A stretch of 44,712 nucleotides of DNA from Limosilactobacillus fastidiosus (GTDB lineage: Bacteria; Bacillota; Bacilli; Lactobacillales; Lactobacillaceae): positions 1 through 44,712 of the forward strand of contig NZ_JACIUZ010000020.1 in assembly GCF_014145505.1 (NCBI RefSeq), written 5' to 3'. The first letter of the stretch is position 1. Each line of letters opens with the position of its first letter. The notes below the pieces were generated by a model. The model was not told the DNA's origin. It did no database searches and worked only from the letters and a program-made list of their open reading frames with translations. The position numbers and the translations under genes are program-made. This document shows positions 26,714 through 36,932 of this stretch, one piece after another.

Positions 26714-29488
26714 TTAGGCAAATACCCGACGAATTCCAGCAACAACTGGGTGTTGCCAGTTAACAATTGGGTTAATACCAACACGAGGTGGCCAACTATC
26801 AAGAATTTGGTTATTACCTAAGTAAATCCCAATGTGGATAATTGTCCGAGTACCTGGTGCATAGTAGAATACCAAGTCTCCACGTTGACGATCACCATAA
26901 GCAACATTCATAAAGTGCGGATCACTAAAGAGGTTCCGTGAATTGTATTCATTTCCAGGGAATCCATGATAAATAGAACTGCATGAAGTTGGGTTAATCC
27001 CAGCAGCATACAATGCTTGCATGACTAATCCAGAACAATCAACACCGTAAGCTGGGTATGATGAACAACCTTCTAACCATGGCTTACCAATATACTTAGA
27101 TGCCTGACTAATCATTGATTCAATATGAGCTGCCCGTCCTTGACCAGCACCAGCACCCAATGGAGCAATGTAACTGTCAATTGATGTCCATTGATCAGCT
27201 GGAAGTCCTAATGCCTTCCATGTATTAAAGTCTACCCATCCGGTTGCTGGCAACCCGTGAGCTCGTTGAACATTCATGATTCGGTATCCGTCATCTACAG
27301 TGTAGTGATAACCACCAGTACCAAGACGACCCTTTACTAATTGAACCTTAATTCCTTCATAACCAGGTCCAATATTGTGACCAACTGGGCCGGATGGTTG
27401 GATTTGGGTGTAGCTAATTTGGTACATCCAACCTGGGTTTTGGTAAGCATTCAAGTAACGATTATTAATCCAGTTTTGTGAGTATTGACCCTCACCAGTT
27501 GCTGAATTACTGTAACGACTAATTACTTGGAATGCATCGTGATTGTTACCAACGTTAAAGTTGACATTGAACCGGGTCTTATTCACTCCAAGAACATTGC
27601 CATATTGATGAAGAAGATCATCACTAGGATTACCAGCAACTTCTTGACGACCGACTTCACGGTTAGTAGTTAAATCATAAAGAATAATAAAGTGGTGACT
27701 GTACGGCAAGGACATATCATCAACGTGCCAACCAGCAACGTTTACCGTACTACCGTTTTGACTAAAATTATCAAGCCACGCATTATTATGATTTAAGTCA
27801 ACTACATTATTGTTAAACCAGTAGTCGGCATAATTACCATAATTATTAATATCACTTGAATCACTATAACGACTTACCAATACTAATCGATGTCCTGCCA
27901 TTGCTGGAGTAATCTTAAAGGTAGCGTTAAAGCGTGAATTACCAGCATTGCTAATGTTACCATAACCATGACTAGCAACATCTGCACTAGCAGTATTCTT
28001 AATAATCTTTCGGGCTACTTCATGGTTAGCTGTCTGGTCAAAGAGGATCAGAAAATGATTTGGTAAAATTTGTGCTGCATCATCAGCATGCCAACCACTA
28101 AATGTAACAGTATCGTCAGAACCATTTACTGATGCCTGGTCAAGGTAACCAGCACGATTGTTGTAAGGAGTTAAAACATTACTATTAAACCAGTAATCTG
28201 CATAATTAGTATTCATACCAGCTTTAGTACTGTAACGACTAATTAGTACTAATTGGTGCCCTGCCATTGCCGGAGTGATCTTAAAACTAGTACTAAAACG
28301 AGAATGATCAGCATTGTTGATATTACCGTAACCATGACTAGCTACATCAGCGCTTGACTTAGTAGCTACTTCTTGGCGAGCTACTTCTCGATTAGCAGTC
28401 TTGTCATAAAGGATCAAAAAGTGATCGGGATAAATTGCAGAATCATCGTCAGCGTGCCATCCTGAAGCAATCACCTGGTTGCCAGAAACCCGGAAAGTAT
28501 CCAAGTAACCAGCACGATTATTATTCAACTTTACTGTCTTGTCATTAAACCAGTAATCTGAGTAGTTGCTATTACCATCTTTAGAAGCACTGTAACGACT
28601 GATAAGAATAAATTGGTCCCCCATCATTGCTGGAGTAATATCAAAACCAACGCTGAACCGTGCATTAGCAGCATTAGCAACCGTAGCATAACCAGCCTTA
28701 GGTAAATCAGCACTCTTTGTATTTGTGACTAACTTACGAGCTACTTCACTTCCCTTGGTCTGATCATATAAGATCACAAAATGGTTTGGCATCGCAGCTG
28801 CTTGGTCGTCTACATGCCAGCCAGAAGCAACTAACTTATTTCCATTAACATAGAAATTATCTAAGTAAGCTGCCTTAGTAGTAATAACTGGGAACCAGTA
28901 ATCTGTCCCGTTAGCGGAACTTTCACCGTTTGAAGTAGTAGTATACCGAGAAACAAGCCGCAAAGATTGAGCATTGTTTAACTTAGCAGACGGTACTTCA
29001 ATGTTAAAACCACCTTCACCCGAAATTGGTGCCTTGGGGTAAACCTTTTGTACATCTGGACGATCTATTTCAGTAACCTTTGAACGGTACAATTCTTGGT
29101 TGTTTGCACCATTCAATACGATTACGTAGTGGTTCATCCCCTCTTGGTAATGGTTAGTCGCGTGCCAACCAGAAAAATTTACTGATTTGTCAGTGACATT
29201 TACACTGGCACTATCTAAATGACCATCATTTACTGGTGTTTGGTAATCAATACCAGTCTTTTGTTGATTCGTATCGGCCTTAGCGGTATTGTCTTGGGTT
29301 GTCTCAGCTTGAGAGCTAATATTATCGTTATCATTTACTAATGTTGATTGACTATCACTAGGTGTGGTATCTGCGTGAACAACAGTATTAGTTGTCACAA
29401 AGCCGACAGTTAAAGCGAACACTGTAATTGCCATGGTACACCAGGATTTACCAGCCTTAAAAAGTTTATAGTGCTTTTTGGCATCCAT
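26714..29488 (-). CDS. NlpC/P60 peptidoglycan hydrolase with KxYKxGKxW signal and five GW/RYS repeats
   Basis: A 924-residue secreted protein. It starts with HYKLFKAGKSW, a KxYKxGKxW-type signal peptide, cleaved near VHA-DT (about 40). An acidic linker leads to five repeats (about 88-660), of which 3 and 4 share NNRAGYLD openings. A segment at about 720-760 (YRIMNVQRAHGLPATGWVDFNTWKALG) resembles a peptidoglycan-binding helical motif. The C-terminal NlpC/P60 domain is at about 795-924 (VDCSGLVMQAL with Cys818, IIHIGIYLG with His885). It should cut gamma-D-Glu-diamino acid bonds in stem peptides. Monocistronic. The KxYKxGKxW signal usually marks large Ser-rich adhesins, so finding it on a hydrolase is notable. 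Confidence 0.87.
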   Translation of the reverse strand: MDAKKHYKLFKAGKSWCTMAITVFALTVGFVTTNTVVHADTTPSDSQSTLVNDNDNISSQAETTQDNTAKADTNQQKTGIDYQTPVNDGHLDSASVNVTDKSVNFSGWHATNHYQEGMNHYVIVLNGANNQELYRSKVTEIDRPDVQKVYPKAPISGEGGFNIEVPSAKLNNAQSLRLVSRYTTTSNGESSANGTDYWFPVITTKAAYLDNFYVNGNKLVASGWHVDDQAAAMPNHFVILYDQTKGSEVARKLVTNTKSADLPKAGYATVANAANARFSVGFDITPAMMGDQFILISRYSASKDGNSNYSDYWFNDKTVKLNNNRAGYLDTFRVSGNQVIASGWHADDDSAIYPDHFLILYDKTANREVARQEVATKSSADVASHGYGNINNADHSRFSTSFKITPAMAGHQLVLISRYSTKAGMNTNYADYWFNSNVLTPYNNRAGYLDQASVNGSDDTVTFSGWHADDAAQILPNHFLILFDQTANHEVARKIIKNTASADVASHGYGNISNAGNSRFNATFKITPAMAGHRLVLVSRYSDSSDINNYGNYADYWFNNNVVDLNHNNAWLDNFSQNGSTVNVAGWHVDDMSLPYSHHFIILYDLTTNREVGRQEVAGNPSDDLLHQYGNVLGVNKTRFNVNFNVGNNHDAFQVISRYSNSATGEGQYSQNWINNRYLNAYQNPGWMYQISYTQIQPSGPVGHNIGPGYEGIKVQLVKGRLGTGGYHYTVDDGYRIMNVQRAHGLPATGWVDFNTWKALGLPADQWTSIDSYIAPLGAGAGQGRAAHIESMISQASKYIGKPWLEGCSSYPAYGVDCSGLVMQALYAAGINPTSCSSIYHGFPGNEYNSRNLFSDPHFMNVAYGDRQRGDLVFYYAPGTRTIIHIGIYLGNNQILDSWPPRVGINPIVNWQHPVVAGIRRVFA

Positions 29489-29604
29489 ATAATGTTTTCC
29501 TCCTCAATAGCATGAAACTAAAATTTCAAACACCTTCATTAAATCACAAATTATAAAAATAGCAATAATAAATTTATCATTATGTTAAGTAAAAGTTTTG
29601 ATCA

Positions 29605-29650
29605 ACACAAAAAGACCAGCAGTAATTAACTACTGCTGGTCTTTTTGTGT
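29605..29650. terminator. Strong bidirectional-looking terminator of the LCP gene
   Basis: Twenty-base perfect arms (29605-29624 and 29631-29650) surround ATTAAC, with core GACCAGCAGTA and AAAAA/TTTTT inside the arms. It lies 3 bases beyond the LCP stop on the minus strand. Confidence 0.92.
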
Positions 29651-29652
29651 AT

Positions 29653-31116
29653 TTAACGATTTTCTTCAATCTTTGTGGTTGACATAGTTGAATGTTCAAC
29701 TGTTGGCATACTTTGAATATTTCTAGTTGGTGTAGATCGCCGGTAAGTACTTTGTTCATAAGTTCGTTGACTATATTGAGAAGCATGTTCATTATAACTC
29801 TGAGCATGAGACTCATTACCATAAGTAACAGTACTAATAGAACTAGAACTTTGACGGTGGTAGTTTCTACCACGTGTCGTCACATAATCACTTCCGTTAC
29901 CACTACCGGGATCATTATATGATGCTCCACCAGGAAGAATGAAATCTGTATTTGTCACACCATCATAAGTTGGTTGAGACTTGTACATCTTAGTTTCATG
30001 GTTAATAACTTTCTTCGGTTTTAAACCGAGTTGTTTCCGAATCAACCGCGAAATTCGGTTGATTTCCTTGGGACTAGCAATTTGGAATGATACCCCATCA
30101 ATCGTGGCGTTCTGACCTTCGAAGTGATAAGTAATAACATTATTCATTGCAGCATGATAATTACCATAAAGAGTTGCAATATCATCCATTGGAATATTTG
30201 TTTTTACTCCATCCTTAACGGCATCTAAGAGCTTATTAGCAGTCGTAATAGAGCCAGAAGTCTTAAACTTCTTAATAACACTAGTAATAATTTGTTGTTG
30301 ACGCTTTTGACGCCCATAATCATTATTTGGATCTTCATAGCGCATCCGTGAATACTTAAGTGCCAGTTCGCCATTCAGGTGTTGCTTCCCCTTCTTAAAA
30401 TGGTGACCTTCATAGGTAAAGGCAAACGGATTATCTACCGTAACACCGCCAACAGTGTTAACAACTTTTTTCAAAACACCCATATTCAGAACGGCATAGT
30501 AATCAATTGGGACATCAAGTAATTCAGATACCTGCTTGACTGTTTGCTTAGGACCACCAATTGAATATGCAGCATTAATTTTTACATATGTTGGTCCTTC
30601 CTTGGTATTTACCCGGACAAGGGTATCACGTGGAATACTCGTCATCGTAATCTTTTTAGTCTTAGGATTAATAGTAAATAATTCTAGTGAATCTGTATTT
30701 CCACCTGAATTTCCCCGATCTAAAGCACCAACATCCGTTCCCATCGCTAGAACAGAAACAGGTTCACCTTTTTGAAGCTTCCGACTAATTTTTCCATTGC
30801 CACTACCAAAAATATTTTGAGCAGCAGAATGAATCTTATGGTATCCGTAACCACCACCAATAAGGACAATAATTACTAAGAACCAGATAATATTCTTTAC
30901 CCAGCGTGGTGTGCGGTAATGATGAACTTCAGGCAATTTACCATCCTGTCGTGGCTTTGAAGTAGAACCAGCAAATGTAGCGAGAGACTTCTTTAAGTTT
31001 AACCCTTTTCGTGGACGGGAATTGCGAGCTTGAGTGCGATCCTTTTCCACTTTATCATGGATTCTTTTTTCCAATTCTCTTCGATATTCTTCACGCGATT
31101 CGTGATTTTCACTCAT
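29653..31116 (-). CDS. LytR-CpsA-Psr (LCP) family glycopolymer ligase
   Basis: A 487-residue type II membrane protein. A basic cytosolic N-terminus (about 1-78) is followed by one membrane helix (about 79-97). The LCP domain spans about 120-290: VLAMGTDV, NTDSLELFTINPKTKKITMTSIPRDT, YVKINAAYSIGG, YYAVLNMGVLKKVVNTVGGVTVDNP, LNGELALKYSRMRYEDPNNDYGRQKRQQQ. The conserved Arg and Asp residues are present. The last 110 residues are Ser/Tyr/Gln/Thr-rich and of low complexity. LCP enzymes move teichoic acid or polysaccharide from undecaprenyl carriers to peptidoglycan. Standing beside the glycan cluster, it may attach that cluster's product; this is inferred. Confidence 0.9.
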   Translation of the reverse strand: MSENHESREEYRRELEKRIHDKVEKDRTQARNSRPRKGLNLKKSLATFAGSTSKPRQDGKLPEVHHYRTPRWVKNIIWFLVIIVLIGGGYGYHKIHSAAQNIFGSGNGKISRKLQKGEPVSVLAMGTDVGALDRGNSGGNTDSLELFTINPKTKKITMTSIPRDTLVRVNTKEGPTYVKINAAYSIGGPKQTVKQVSELLDVPIDYYAVLNMGVLKKVVNTVGGVTVDNPFAFTYEGHHFKKGKQHLNGELALKYSRMRYEDPNNDYGRQKRQQQIITSVIKKFKTSGSITTANKLLDAVKDGVKTNIPMDDIATLYGNYHAAMNNVITYHFEGQNATIDGVSFQIASPKEINRISRLIRKQLGLKPKKVINHETKMYKSQPTYDGVTNTDFILPGGASYNDPGSGNGSDYVTTRGRNYHRQSSSSISTVTYGNESHAQSYNEHASQYSQRTYEQSTYRRSTPTRNIQSMPTVEHSTMSTTKIEENR

Positions 31117-31220
31117 AAATAAATACCTCAGTTGATAATTGATATAACTTTATAATGATACTATAAAATAAAGCCAGCTTTCAAATAACATTAATAACTT
31201 AAGCATTATATAAAGAATTC

Positions 31221-32071
31221 TTAAACATATAAACACATAAATAATACTACACTAAATATTACTAGCAAACTAAGTAATGACTTTGAATGTCTAAGTACTT
31301 CTGCTGGATCTCCATCTGAACTATCGCTCTCAATAATCAAGCAATAATCTGCAACTATCATCATTGTAAATGGAACTGTCCATATCAAGTACCCCCCCTT
31401 TGATATAGTCCATAATGAGTAAAAGACTAATGTTAATCCAACAAAAACATACATTATATTATCCAGAAATTGGATGTTATACGCTTTAAGTACTTTCCGT
31501 GTACTCGTTCCTTTCTTTAACTCATTTCTTCTTTTTCCGAATCCTAAAAAGAAAGAAGCAGATATAACTGTGAGTAAAAGAGCATCTGATATCTTAATTT
31601 GTGACAAATAACTACAGTAGTATAATCTAATGACAAAGCCTAATGCAATTATTGCAATATCTAATAAAGGAGTATTCTTTAGCCCATTACTGTAAGCTAT
31701 ATTCAATATTAAGTAAATTATTGGTAATAAGAAGATGGCTATGTAATTTCCTACTAAGAATGATGCATAAACCATTATTAGGAATGCAATTACTAATAGT
31801 ACCATTAAAAATACAGAAGCACTCTTTTTACTTATTTTTCCACTTGCTATCGGCCTATACTTCTTTTTAGGATGCTTACGATCCTTTTCAGCATCCTGAA
31901 TATCATTAATGATATATACAGCAGAAGCTATAAGACTAAAGGAAATAAAGCCAAGAATTAATATCCAAATTTTACTTAAATTAAATATTTGTCTGCAAAA
32001 AAACAACGGTACAAATATTAGAATGTTTTTACCCAATGAAAAGGTCTAACGAGTTTTAAGTATTAAGTCAT
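31221..32071 (-). pseudogene. UbiA-family prenyltransferase, N-terminus broken (nonsense and frameshift)
   Basis: The open part (31221-32036, 271 residues) is a UbiA-type protein like decaprenyl-phosphate phosphoribosyltransferases. It has the prenyl-diphosphate site NDIQDAEKDRKHPKKKYRPIASG and a second motif around SNGLKNTPLLDI. It can only start at a TTG without RBS, and lacks the usual first segment. That segment exists in another frame: YLKLVRPFHWVK, followed by the GKNILIFVPLFF of the open part. The shift falls at the T5 run 32026-32030 (A5 on the coding strand; A6 would restore it). An ATG at 32071 has GAGGA upstream but meets TAA at its third codon. Two lesions make loss of function likely. 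The original enzyme would load a sugar onto a polyprenyl carrier. Confidence 0.75.
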
Positions 32072-33703
32072 ATTTTCCTCTTTTTCTAATCAGATCTCTA
32101 ATATAAATAAATAGCACACATAACCAAGTTAATAATGAAACAACTAATGAGCATATATCAAGTATTGAATTATGGTAATTAATAACTACTTGTTTATTTC
32201 TTTTTGGCACTCGAATCTGAATTGTATCAACATTAGTTACTTGTGGCTTTTTAAACTTTTCAGTACCAACTTTTATCATGTCATTTTTATAAAATAATAC
32301 TGGCAATTTGACAACACTTCCAGCTTTAATACCACTCAAATCATACTTCAACTGATTAGGCATACTTATTAGTCGATCAGCGAAAGGTACTTCTTTCCCA
32401 TTTACAATTGCTTGATGATTTACAATTGCTGTATTAATTTTATCCTTTACTGCTACCGGAAAATAGTCAAATGAACCATTATGCCCATAGTAGTAAAATA
32501 TATTGTTCCAATTTTCCTTTGTCAGATTATAACTAGACCCATTCTTAACTGGATAATTATGTTCAATAGTAGGTTTCCTATTAAGTAATGGAATATTAGA
32601 GCGCTACTCGATTATCTGATGACTAGCGGTTATAACTAATCCATTAGTTATAGTAATTAGAACAAGTAATGACACAATAGTTGTTACATAATAACTTTTC
32701 TTTAATCTAATAACTATATTTTCAACAATAAATGAAAGATAAATACAAAACATTATTGTTGCCAAGCCATTAAGGCGATATGGAAATTGTAAATTAACAA
32801 GTGGTGTATTTAGAATTGCTCCCCAAGGAAAAAGTTTGGTAGTTAATAATACTAAAACAAGTCCAGAAAAATATGAATACTTTTCTAATACTGCTGACTT
32901 CCGCAGATATATAAATCCTAATAAGAGCGTTAAAATTAACAAAAAGCCTACAACCTGTACAGGCTCATCGTTAATTGACGAATTGATTATTTGCATCGGT
33001 TGTTGAACAAAGTTAAAGTCTGTCCAAGATGCACGTAGATGATTCCCGAATGTTTGTTCAATAAAAGGAAACAGATAAAATGCTGTAAGTAATATACTTA
33101 AACCGACTGCCTTAAAAGCAGCTGTCATTCTATTAATTTATCAGTTACATTCCGCCAGAAGATTAATAGAGTAACTAACATAAAAAAGGCTGTCAAAGCG
33201 GTTGTTAACATATGATAATAGAGTAATAAAGACATTCCAATAGCTAAAAGTGGCAATTTTTGTTTATCACGATAAGAATCATTCATAAAAGTCTAACAAA
33301 ACTAATGGAATAAAAGTGTAGGCAATTGATTCAGCTAGAACGTTTTGATTAAATACAAGATAAACACGATAATTAGCAAACGCATATAGTAATGAGAATA
33401 TAAAAGCCCTTTTGAATAATTGTGCATTGCATAATAAGAAATACATAAAGTAATAAATGTTTCAAAGATAATTTCCAAATAATAAGCACTGATTGGACTA
33501 TTCTTAATTAGTCGAAATAATATAAAAAGATACAGTAAAATCCAGGGATAAAGAAAGTTAATTCCACTTCCAACTTGATTAAATGAATATGTGCTAATTC
33601 GTGGAATTAATACTCCATGCTGAATATTATGGTAAAGTTCTTCCATTCGATTAGCATGAAACATAATGTCACCTGTGCCTAATATAATGTGAAGCCTTGC
33701 CAA
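32046..33703 (-). pseudogene. YfhO / PTPS-related membrane protein, multiply frameshifted
   Basis: About 550 codons of a polytopic membrane protein in pieces. From the N-terminal side: GDIMFHANRMEELYHNIQHG ... (to about 33420), a shift to ANYRVYLVFNQNVLAESIAY ..., another near 33288, then NDSYRDKQKLPLLAIGMSLL ... to TGA at about 33125. One more shift leads to FKAVGLSILLTAFYLFPFIEQTF ... ending in TAG at about 32604. Past this nonsense codon the same frame stays open (RSNIPLLNRKPTIEHNYPVK ...) to the beta-rich C-terminus and final helix at 32046. The 5' end also seems lost. It parallels the intact gene at 35220-36851 and probably had a similar glycan-transfer role. Confidence 0.78.
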
Positions 33704-33792
33704 AGCTCAATACATATACTTCGTCCTCACCTAACCCCCAAAAATATTGTTACAATCTGAGAGCTACCCATTAAAGAACATTCTCTAATAAT

Positions 33793-35112
33793 TCAATTCT
33801 TCACCTTAACATTTACTCCAAAGTACCGATGATAAGTTCCGTTAGGGAAATTCTCAACATTATTTCCCACTTCGATGTACGAGCCAATAAGTGAATAACG
33901 ATTATTTGGTGCGTCTATGTGAGATAAATTAATATCAGTTTTTCCATTCCTTTTTTGCATTAAAATATACTGATACCTATCATTTAATTGTGTATTAAAT
34001 ATTCTTGCTTGCTGTAATCCATTGCCCACTGTAATAAACGTAAGTAGCATAATTATTAATCCACCACTAATACCTATAATTCTTTCGTACTTATTATTTA
34101 ATTTAGCTGGAACTAAATTAAACAATGCAATTATAAAGAATATAAATGCACCAAAATACGTTCTCCCTGCACTTTGCCCTTCAGGTGATATCGACATAAC
34201 TAATATTGAAAGTACACCAGCGATAGTAAATATTATACTTATCTCAAACTTCTTATCATTACTAATACAATAAAAATAACTGACTAATCCAACTAATACT
34301 AAACATATTAAGATAATAATAACAGGATTATTATACAAGTATGAAAGAATTTGCAAAAGGCCTGTATATATTCTTTTTACAATACTTTCTTTCAAAAAGT
34401 CAGGATGAGAAATAATAAGCCGCGCTTTATCTCCAGGTGAAAAAATTAGAATTAGAAATCCAGTAACTACTGCAACTAATCCAAGAATTTGCTTAGGGTT
34501 AAATTTTCTATTATGGAGATAGTCTAAAAAAATAATACTAAGACACGCAAAAATGATTCCACCCGAAGTATTCTCATTTCCTAAACCAGACACAAAGCCA
34601 GTTAAAATAATTAAAAATGTTGATAGCCATTTATGAATATTATTATCGTCATTAATAAACAAATACAAAAAGCAAAGAAAAATAACCATCGTAATAAGGT
34701 AATTACCAGTACCTGCTCTCCAAATATAAACACTTCCAAAATCAGGTGTGAAAAGGAAAATAAATGAAGTTAATAAAATGATCTTAAACGGAAAGAATTG
34801 ATTCTTAACACTTATCTGAGTCAGTTTAGCTATCATAATTATTAAAGCAACGAAAAAAATAGCCGCAGTCAAGCTACCCAAAAATCGTCCTTCATACATT
34901 AAAATTCGCGAGAAAGTTTGCCCGAAGAACCGACCATTCCAATGGACGTAATCCCAACATCCCTCTTTCAAGATATCACCAAATGACTTGGATAAAGCTA
35001 AATCCAAATCTTCGTTCATATAGGGAGTTTTGTAATTCCATACAAACATCACACAGCCCATAAAAATAAGCCAAATTAAATAAGTAATCTTATTGATGCT
35101 TTTTTTACTCAT
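33793..35112 (-). CDS. DUF6056-like polytopic membrane protein (GT-C-like)
   Basis: A 439-residue membrane protein with about ten hydrophobic segments. The first outside loop has YMNEDLDLALSKSFGDILKEG and WDYVHWNGRFFGQTFSRIL; acidic residues in this loop and the WNGRF motif fit GT-C glycosyltransferases of the DUF6056 type. Such enzymes use polyprenyl-phosphate sugars outside the membrane. It is in the minus-strand glycan cluster between a YfhO-like gene and the YfhO pseudogene. The ATG has GGGGA about 12 bases upstream. Substrate unknown. Confidence 0.7.
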   Translation of the reverse strand: MSKKSINKITYLIWLIFMGCVMFVWNYKTPYMNEDLDLALSKSFGDILKEGCWDYVHWNGRFFGQTFSRILMYEGRFLGSLTAAIFFVALIIMIAKLTQISVKNQFFPFKIILLTSFIFLFTPDFGSVYIWRAGTGNYLITMVIFLCFLYLFINDDNNIHKWLSTFLIILTGFVSGLGNENTSGGIIFACLSIIFLDYLHNRKFNPKQILGLVAVVTGFLILIFSPGDKARLIISHPDFLKESIVKRIYTGLLQILSYLYNNPVIIILICLVLVGLVSYFYCISNDKKFEISIIFTIAGVLSILVMSISPEGQSAGRTYFGAFIFFIIALFNLVPAKLNNKYERIIGISGGLIIMLLTFITVGNGLQQARIFNTQLNDRYQYILMQKRNGKTDINLSHIDAPNNRYSLIGSYIEVGNNVENFPNGTYHRYFGVNVKVKN

Positions 35113-35219
35113 TCTTAATAATATTCCCCTTTCATAATCATCTTATATCTTTACATCCCGCACAATAACAACGTTTATACTTTTCATCATTCACTTAATT
35201 AATACGCAATTTATTAATT

Positions 35220-36851
35220 TTACATAAAATACATAAAATACATAAAATATACCAACAATGTTGTTAGTAATGAAATAGAAAAAAGTAAATACCAGATTTT
35301 ATTTACTGAACTTTTTATAGTTAATGTTGATGTTCCCTTAGGAAAAGCTATTCTCATTTGTCCCTTCGTAGAATACAAATGAGTCTTTTTGTTATTTACT
35401 CTAACTTCATATGGAACGTTTTCATAATAAGCTAGAGGAAGTTTATATACACCATCCTTAGCTACTTTTATTTCATACTTTACACTACAATGATCCCAGG
35501 ATTTCTTAGTAATCTTAAACGGTTCTCTATTTTTCTGAAGCTTTCTATGCATTTGAATTGGAACATAATCATCAAATGAGGTTTGAGGAGAATCTAAAAC
35601 TTTTGACCAGGTACTGCTACTTACTGGAGTCCTACTTACATCTCCACGTAGATTATAATTAATTATTGATGAAACAGAAGTTACAACTAACATCACAAAA
35701 ATTACTATTACTTTTACAAAATTAACCTGTTTTACTTCCAGCCATAAAAGAAGACTAATTACCGTTACCAAAATAGTAAAAATAAAGAATCTTCCAGTCA
35801 TTTGAAAATTACCAATTGTGTATTTAATCAACTTATACTTTGTATTTAACGGGAAAAAATCATAAATTATAAATAAAGATGAAACAGCTACTATACAATA
35901 TACTCCCCATTTTTTTATTGAGCCTCTCTCCCTCAACACTTCAAAAAGCAAAAATAATATAATACCACTTGTTATCAATCCCAAATTCCATGAAGAATAA
36001 GCCTCATGAAATGAGTTTGCAACTAGATTATTAAAGGAATCAGTTAAACTAACCTGACTTGTATATTGCCCTGGTATAAATAAATCATTCTTCTTACGTA
36101 TAAATAATAATTGTCCTAAAGTATAACTAGACGACATTAAGGAAATAACTGCGCTCACAAAAATAGTCTTTATTTCTTTAATAGTAATCTTTCGTTTTAT
36201 TATCCTAACAATTTCAACAATAAATATATAAATAACAACAGCAAGTAAAGATAAAAGATGGGAATTGGCTATTCCAATAATACCTATCGATAATAGTAAT
36301 GTTCCTTTAACGTACTTACTATCACATATATAGTACATTCCCACAATGACTAATGGAAAGTATGCATACGCCGTTCCTTCACCAAAGTCAAGTCGTGCAT
36401 ATAAATCTATTAAATGATAAGTATTAAATAAATATAAAGAAACTGCTATAAATCGATATGAAAACCTTTTTGTAAAGTAACTCGCCATAATATACATATT
36501 GATAGCAGTAATCAGATTCAATAAAAATAAACCGATTGCTAGTGCTTCATAGCTCTTTTTTATCAACATAATCGGAATAATTATGAACCAGTCCGCTAGC
36601 CAGGGATACATGGCAATGGATGCATTTAAATTATTACCTGCTCCAAAAACGGTTATCATGATCGGTAACCGACAATTACTTAATGAATTCGCAATTTGCG
36701 TAAATCGTGACATGTGAAAAAGAGCATCCCATGATAAATTTAGTCTATTAGGATAAAATGCGGGAACAGTGACAACTAATGACAAAGCAATAATTATTGC
36801 TAATACAATAATTTGTCTGTTATATATTTCTTTGATTTTTATAGATTTCAT
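35220..36851 (-). CDS. YfhO / PTPS-related (PF10131-like) membrane protein
   Basis: A 543-residue membrane protein. The N-terminal outside loop (NLSWDALFHMSRFTQIANSL ... FGAGNNLNASIAMYPWLADWF) matches the PTPS-related membrane family, a GT-C-like group found in cell-wall glycan clusters. About ten membrane spans follow. A beta-rich outside domain (about 420-515) ends in a final helix. The name '6-pyruvoyl-tetrahydropterin synthase-related' is historical and says nothing of its job. The last residues are three copies of YFM encoded by a 9-base tandem repeat. It is the intact counterpart of the pseudogene at 32046-33703. Confidence 0.75.
   Translation of the reverse strand: MKSIKIKEIYNRQIIVLAIIIALSLVVTVPAFYPNRLNLSWDALFHMSRFTQIANSLSNCRLPIMITVFGAGNNLNASIAMYPWLADWFIIIPIMLIKKSYEALAIGLFLLNLITAINMYIMASYFTKRFSYRFIAVSLYLFNTYHLIDLYARLDFGEGTAYAYFPLVIVGMYYICDSKYVKGTLLLSIGIIGIANSHLLSLLAVVIYIFIVEIVRIIKRKITIKEIKTIFVSAVISLMSSSYTLGQLLFIRKKNDLFIPGQYTSQVSLTDSFNNLVANSFHEAYSSWNLGLITSGIILFLLFEVLRERGSIKKWGVYCIVAVSSLFIIYDFFPLNTKYKLIKYTIGNFQMTGRFFIFTILVTVISLLLWLEVKQVNFVKVIVIFVMLVVTSVSSIINYNLRGDVSRTPVSSSTWSKVLDSPQTSFDDYVPIQMHRKLQKNREPFKITKKSWDHCSVKYEIKVAKDGVYKLPLAYYENVPYEVRVNNKKTHLYSTKGQMRIAFPKGTSTLTIKSSVNKIWYLLFSISLLTTLLVYFMYFMYFM
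35221..35250. repeat. 9-base tandem repeat at the 3' end of the YfhO-like gene
   Basis: TACATAAAA is repeated about three times, giving YFM-YFM-YFM at the protein's C-terminus. The unit is a multiple of three, so copy-number change would lengthen or shorten the tail without a frameshift. Confidence 0.75.
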
Positions 36852-36932
36852 TATGATTTATCCTTAATTTAAGGTCCAATTAGTAACCCATTTAAATATT
36901 ACAAAGGTACTATTATTTTCTGGAGATTATAA

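Noticed and set aside
16186-29488. Direct repeats considered as a CRISPR array or satellite DNA
   Set aside because: The repeats are protein-level, about 300 bases long, divergent at DNA level and in frame within genes.
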